This document shows positions 42,266-42,456 of a DNA stretch of 42,456 bases, one piece after another (positions within the stretch are counted from its first letter, which is position 1; every line of letters begins with the position of its first letter). The translations under genes were made by a program, and so were the position numbers. Source of the stretch: Acidobacteriota bacterium (GTDB lineage: Bacteria > Acidobacteriota > Terriglobia > UBA7540); assembly GCA_021838785.1 (NCBI GenBank), contig JAKCCV010000025.1, positions 1-42,456 of the forward strand, written 5' to 3'. The notes under the pieces are model-generated. The model was not told where the DNA came from. It did not search any database and was given only the letters and a program-made list of their open reading frames with translations.

Positions 42266-42456
42266 CTACGAGGTGTCCGTGAACTCTGTAAGGCACCACG
42301 CGCAACGTCCACTGAGTCTAATCAGCAGGGCAAGGAGCTGCCGGCGGACGCGGGGCAGGCTCCAGGTCGCACCAGAAGTTTTTTTTAAGGCGTGCCTGCT
42401 CGAAGCGGAGAAAGGCGTAGGCCATCGTCACCAAGCAGACGTGATGATGCCAGCCA
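42266..42456 (-). pseudogene. IS701-like transposase C-terminus, partial, with break at an A8 run
   Basis: On the minus strand GWHHHVCLVTMAYAFLRFEQARLKK is typical of the end of IS701-type transposases. After a run of eight A the reading must shift one frame to give TSGATWSLPRVRRQLLALLI and RLSGRCAWCL, ending at TAG 42266-42268. Either a pseudogene or slippage on the A run. The gene continues beyond the right edge. Confidence 0.65.

Overview
The window reads as a GC-rich Gram-negative chromosome or large element carrying integrative-conjugative DNA. Protein flavour suggests Acidobacteriota or a relative: a VirB/Trb secretion operon, an ECF sigma/anti-sigma pair and a TPR-CHAT protein. This assignment is inference; no ribosomal or core gene is present.

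Layout. 1-9.3 kb, minus strand: a MobC-like ribbon-helix-helix gene cut by the window edge, then a conjugative type IV secretion operon read right to left from trbC (8961) to a small RHH gene (451). TrbE, TrbI and TrbF each contain one in-frame TAG. No TrbB ATPase, coupling protein or relaxase lies in the window. 9.3-19.3 kb: ECF sigma and anti-sigma genes; a ubiquitin-like/JAB fusion with an E1-like protein; an XRE/ImmA pair; an S41 peptidase; a TPR-CHAT gene broken by TAA and TGA; a membrane protein; a DUF4157-like metallopeptidase. 19.3-21.5 kb: a frameshifted PLD-like gene, a ParB-like C-terminal fragment and an ArdC antirestriction protein.

21.8-26.9 kb is the most interesting part, a soft-metal (mercury-type) resistance cluster. 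A MerR regulator overlaps a MerT-like gene whose CC pair is Cys-TGA. A MerP-like exported HMA protein has TGA in place of the first Cys of CxxC. Each TGA is followed by a hairpin that fits bacterial SECIS rules, so I read both as selenoproteins. A second MerT-like gene in the cluster keeps Cys-Cys at the same place. Three promoters with TTGACT, a 19-bp spacer and a related dyad tie together merR-merT(Sec), a 47-residue Cys-rich peptide followed by an MFS pump, and an outer-membrane protein-merP(Sec)-merT operon. A SAM methyltransferase is divergent from the second.

26.8-29.2 kb: three accessory genes of the element (one with an in-frame TAG), behind a leader that resembles the ardC leader. 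29.2-37.1 kb: a type III restriction-modification locus (Res, Mod) with an SNF2-type helicase. 37.3-39.8 kb: a DUF429-like protein and an AbiEi/AbiEii pair. 39.9 kb: a tRNA 3'-end fragment (probable att), then integrase, excisionase-like HTH and a second MobC-like gene. Bases 41486-41875 repeat bases 1-390, so the window probably holds nearly all of one element followed by the start of a related one in tandem. The right edge enters an IS701-like transposase.
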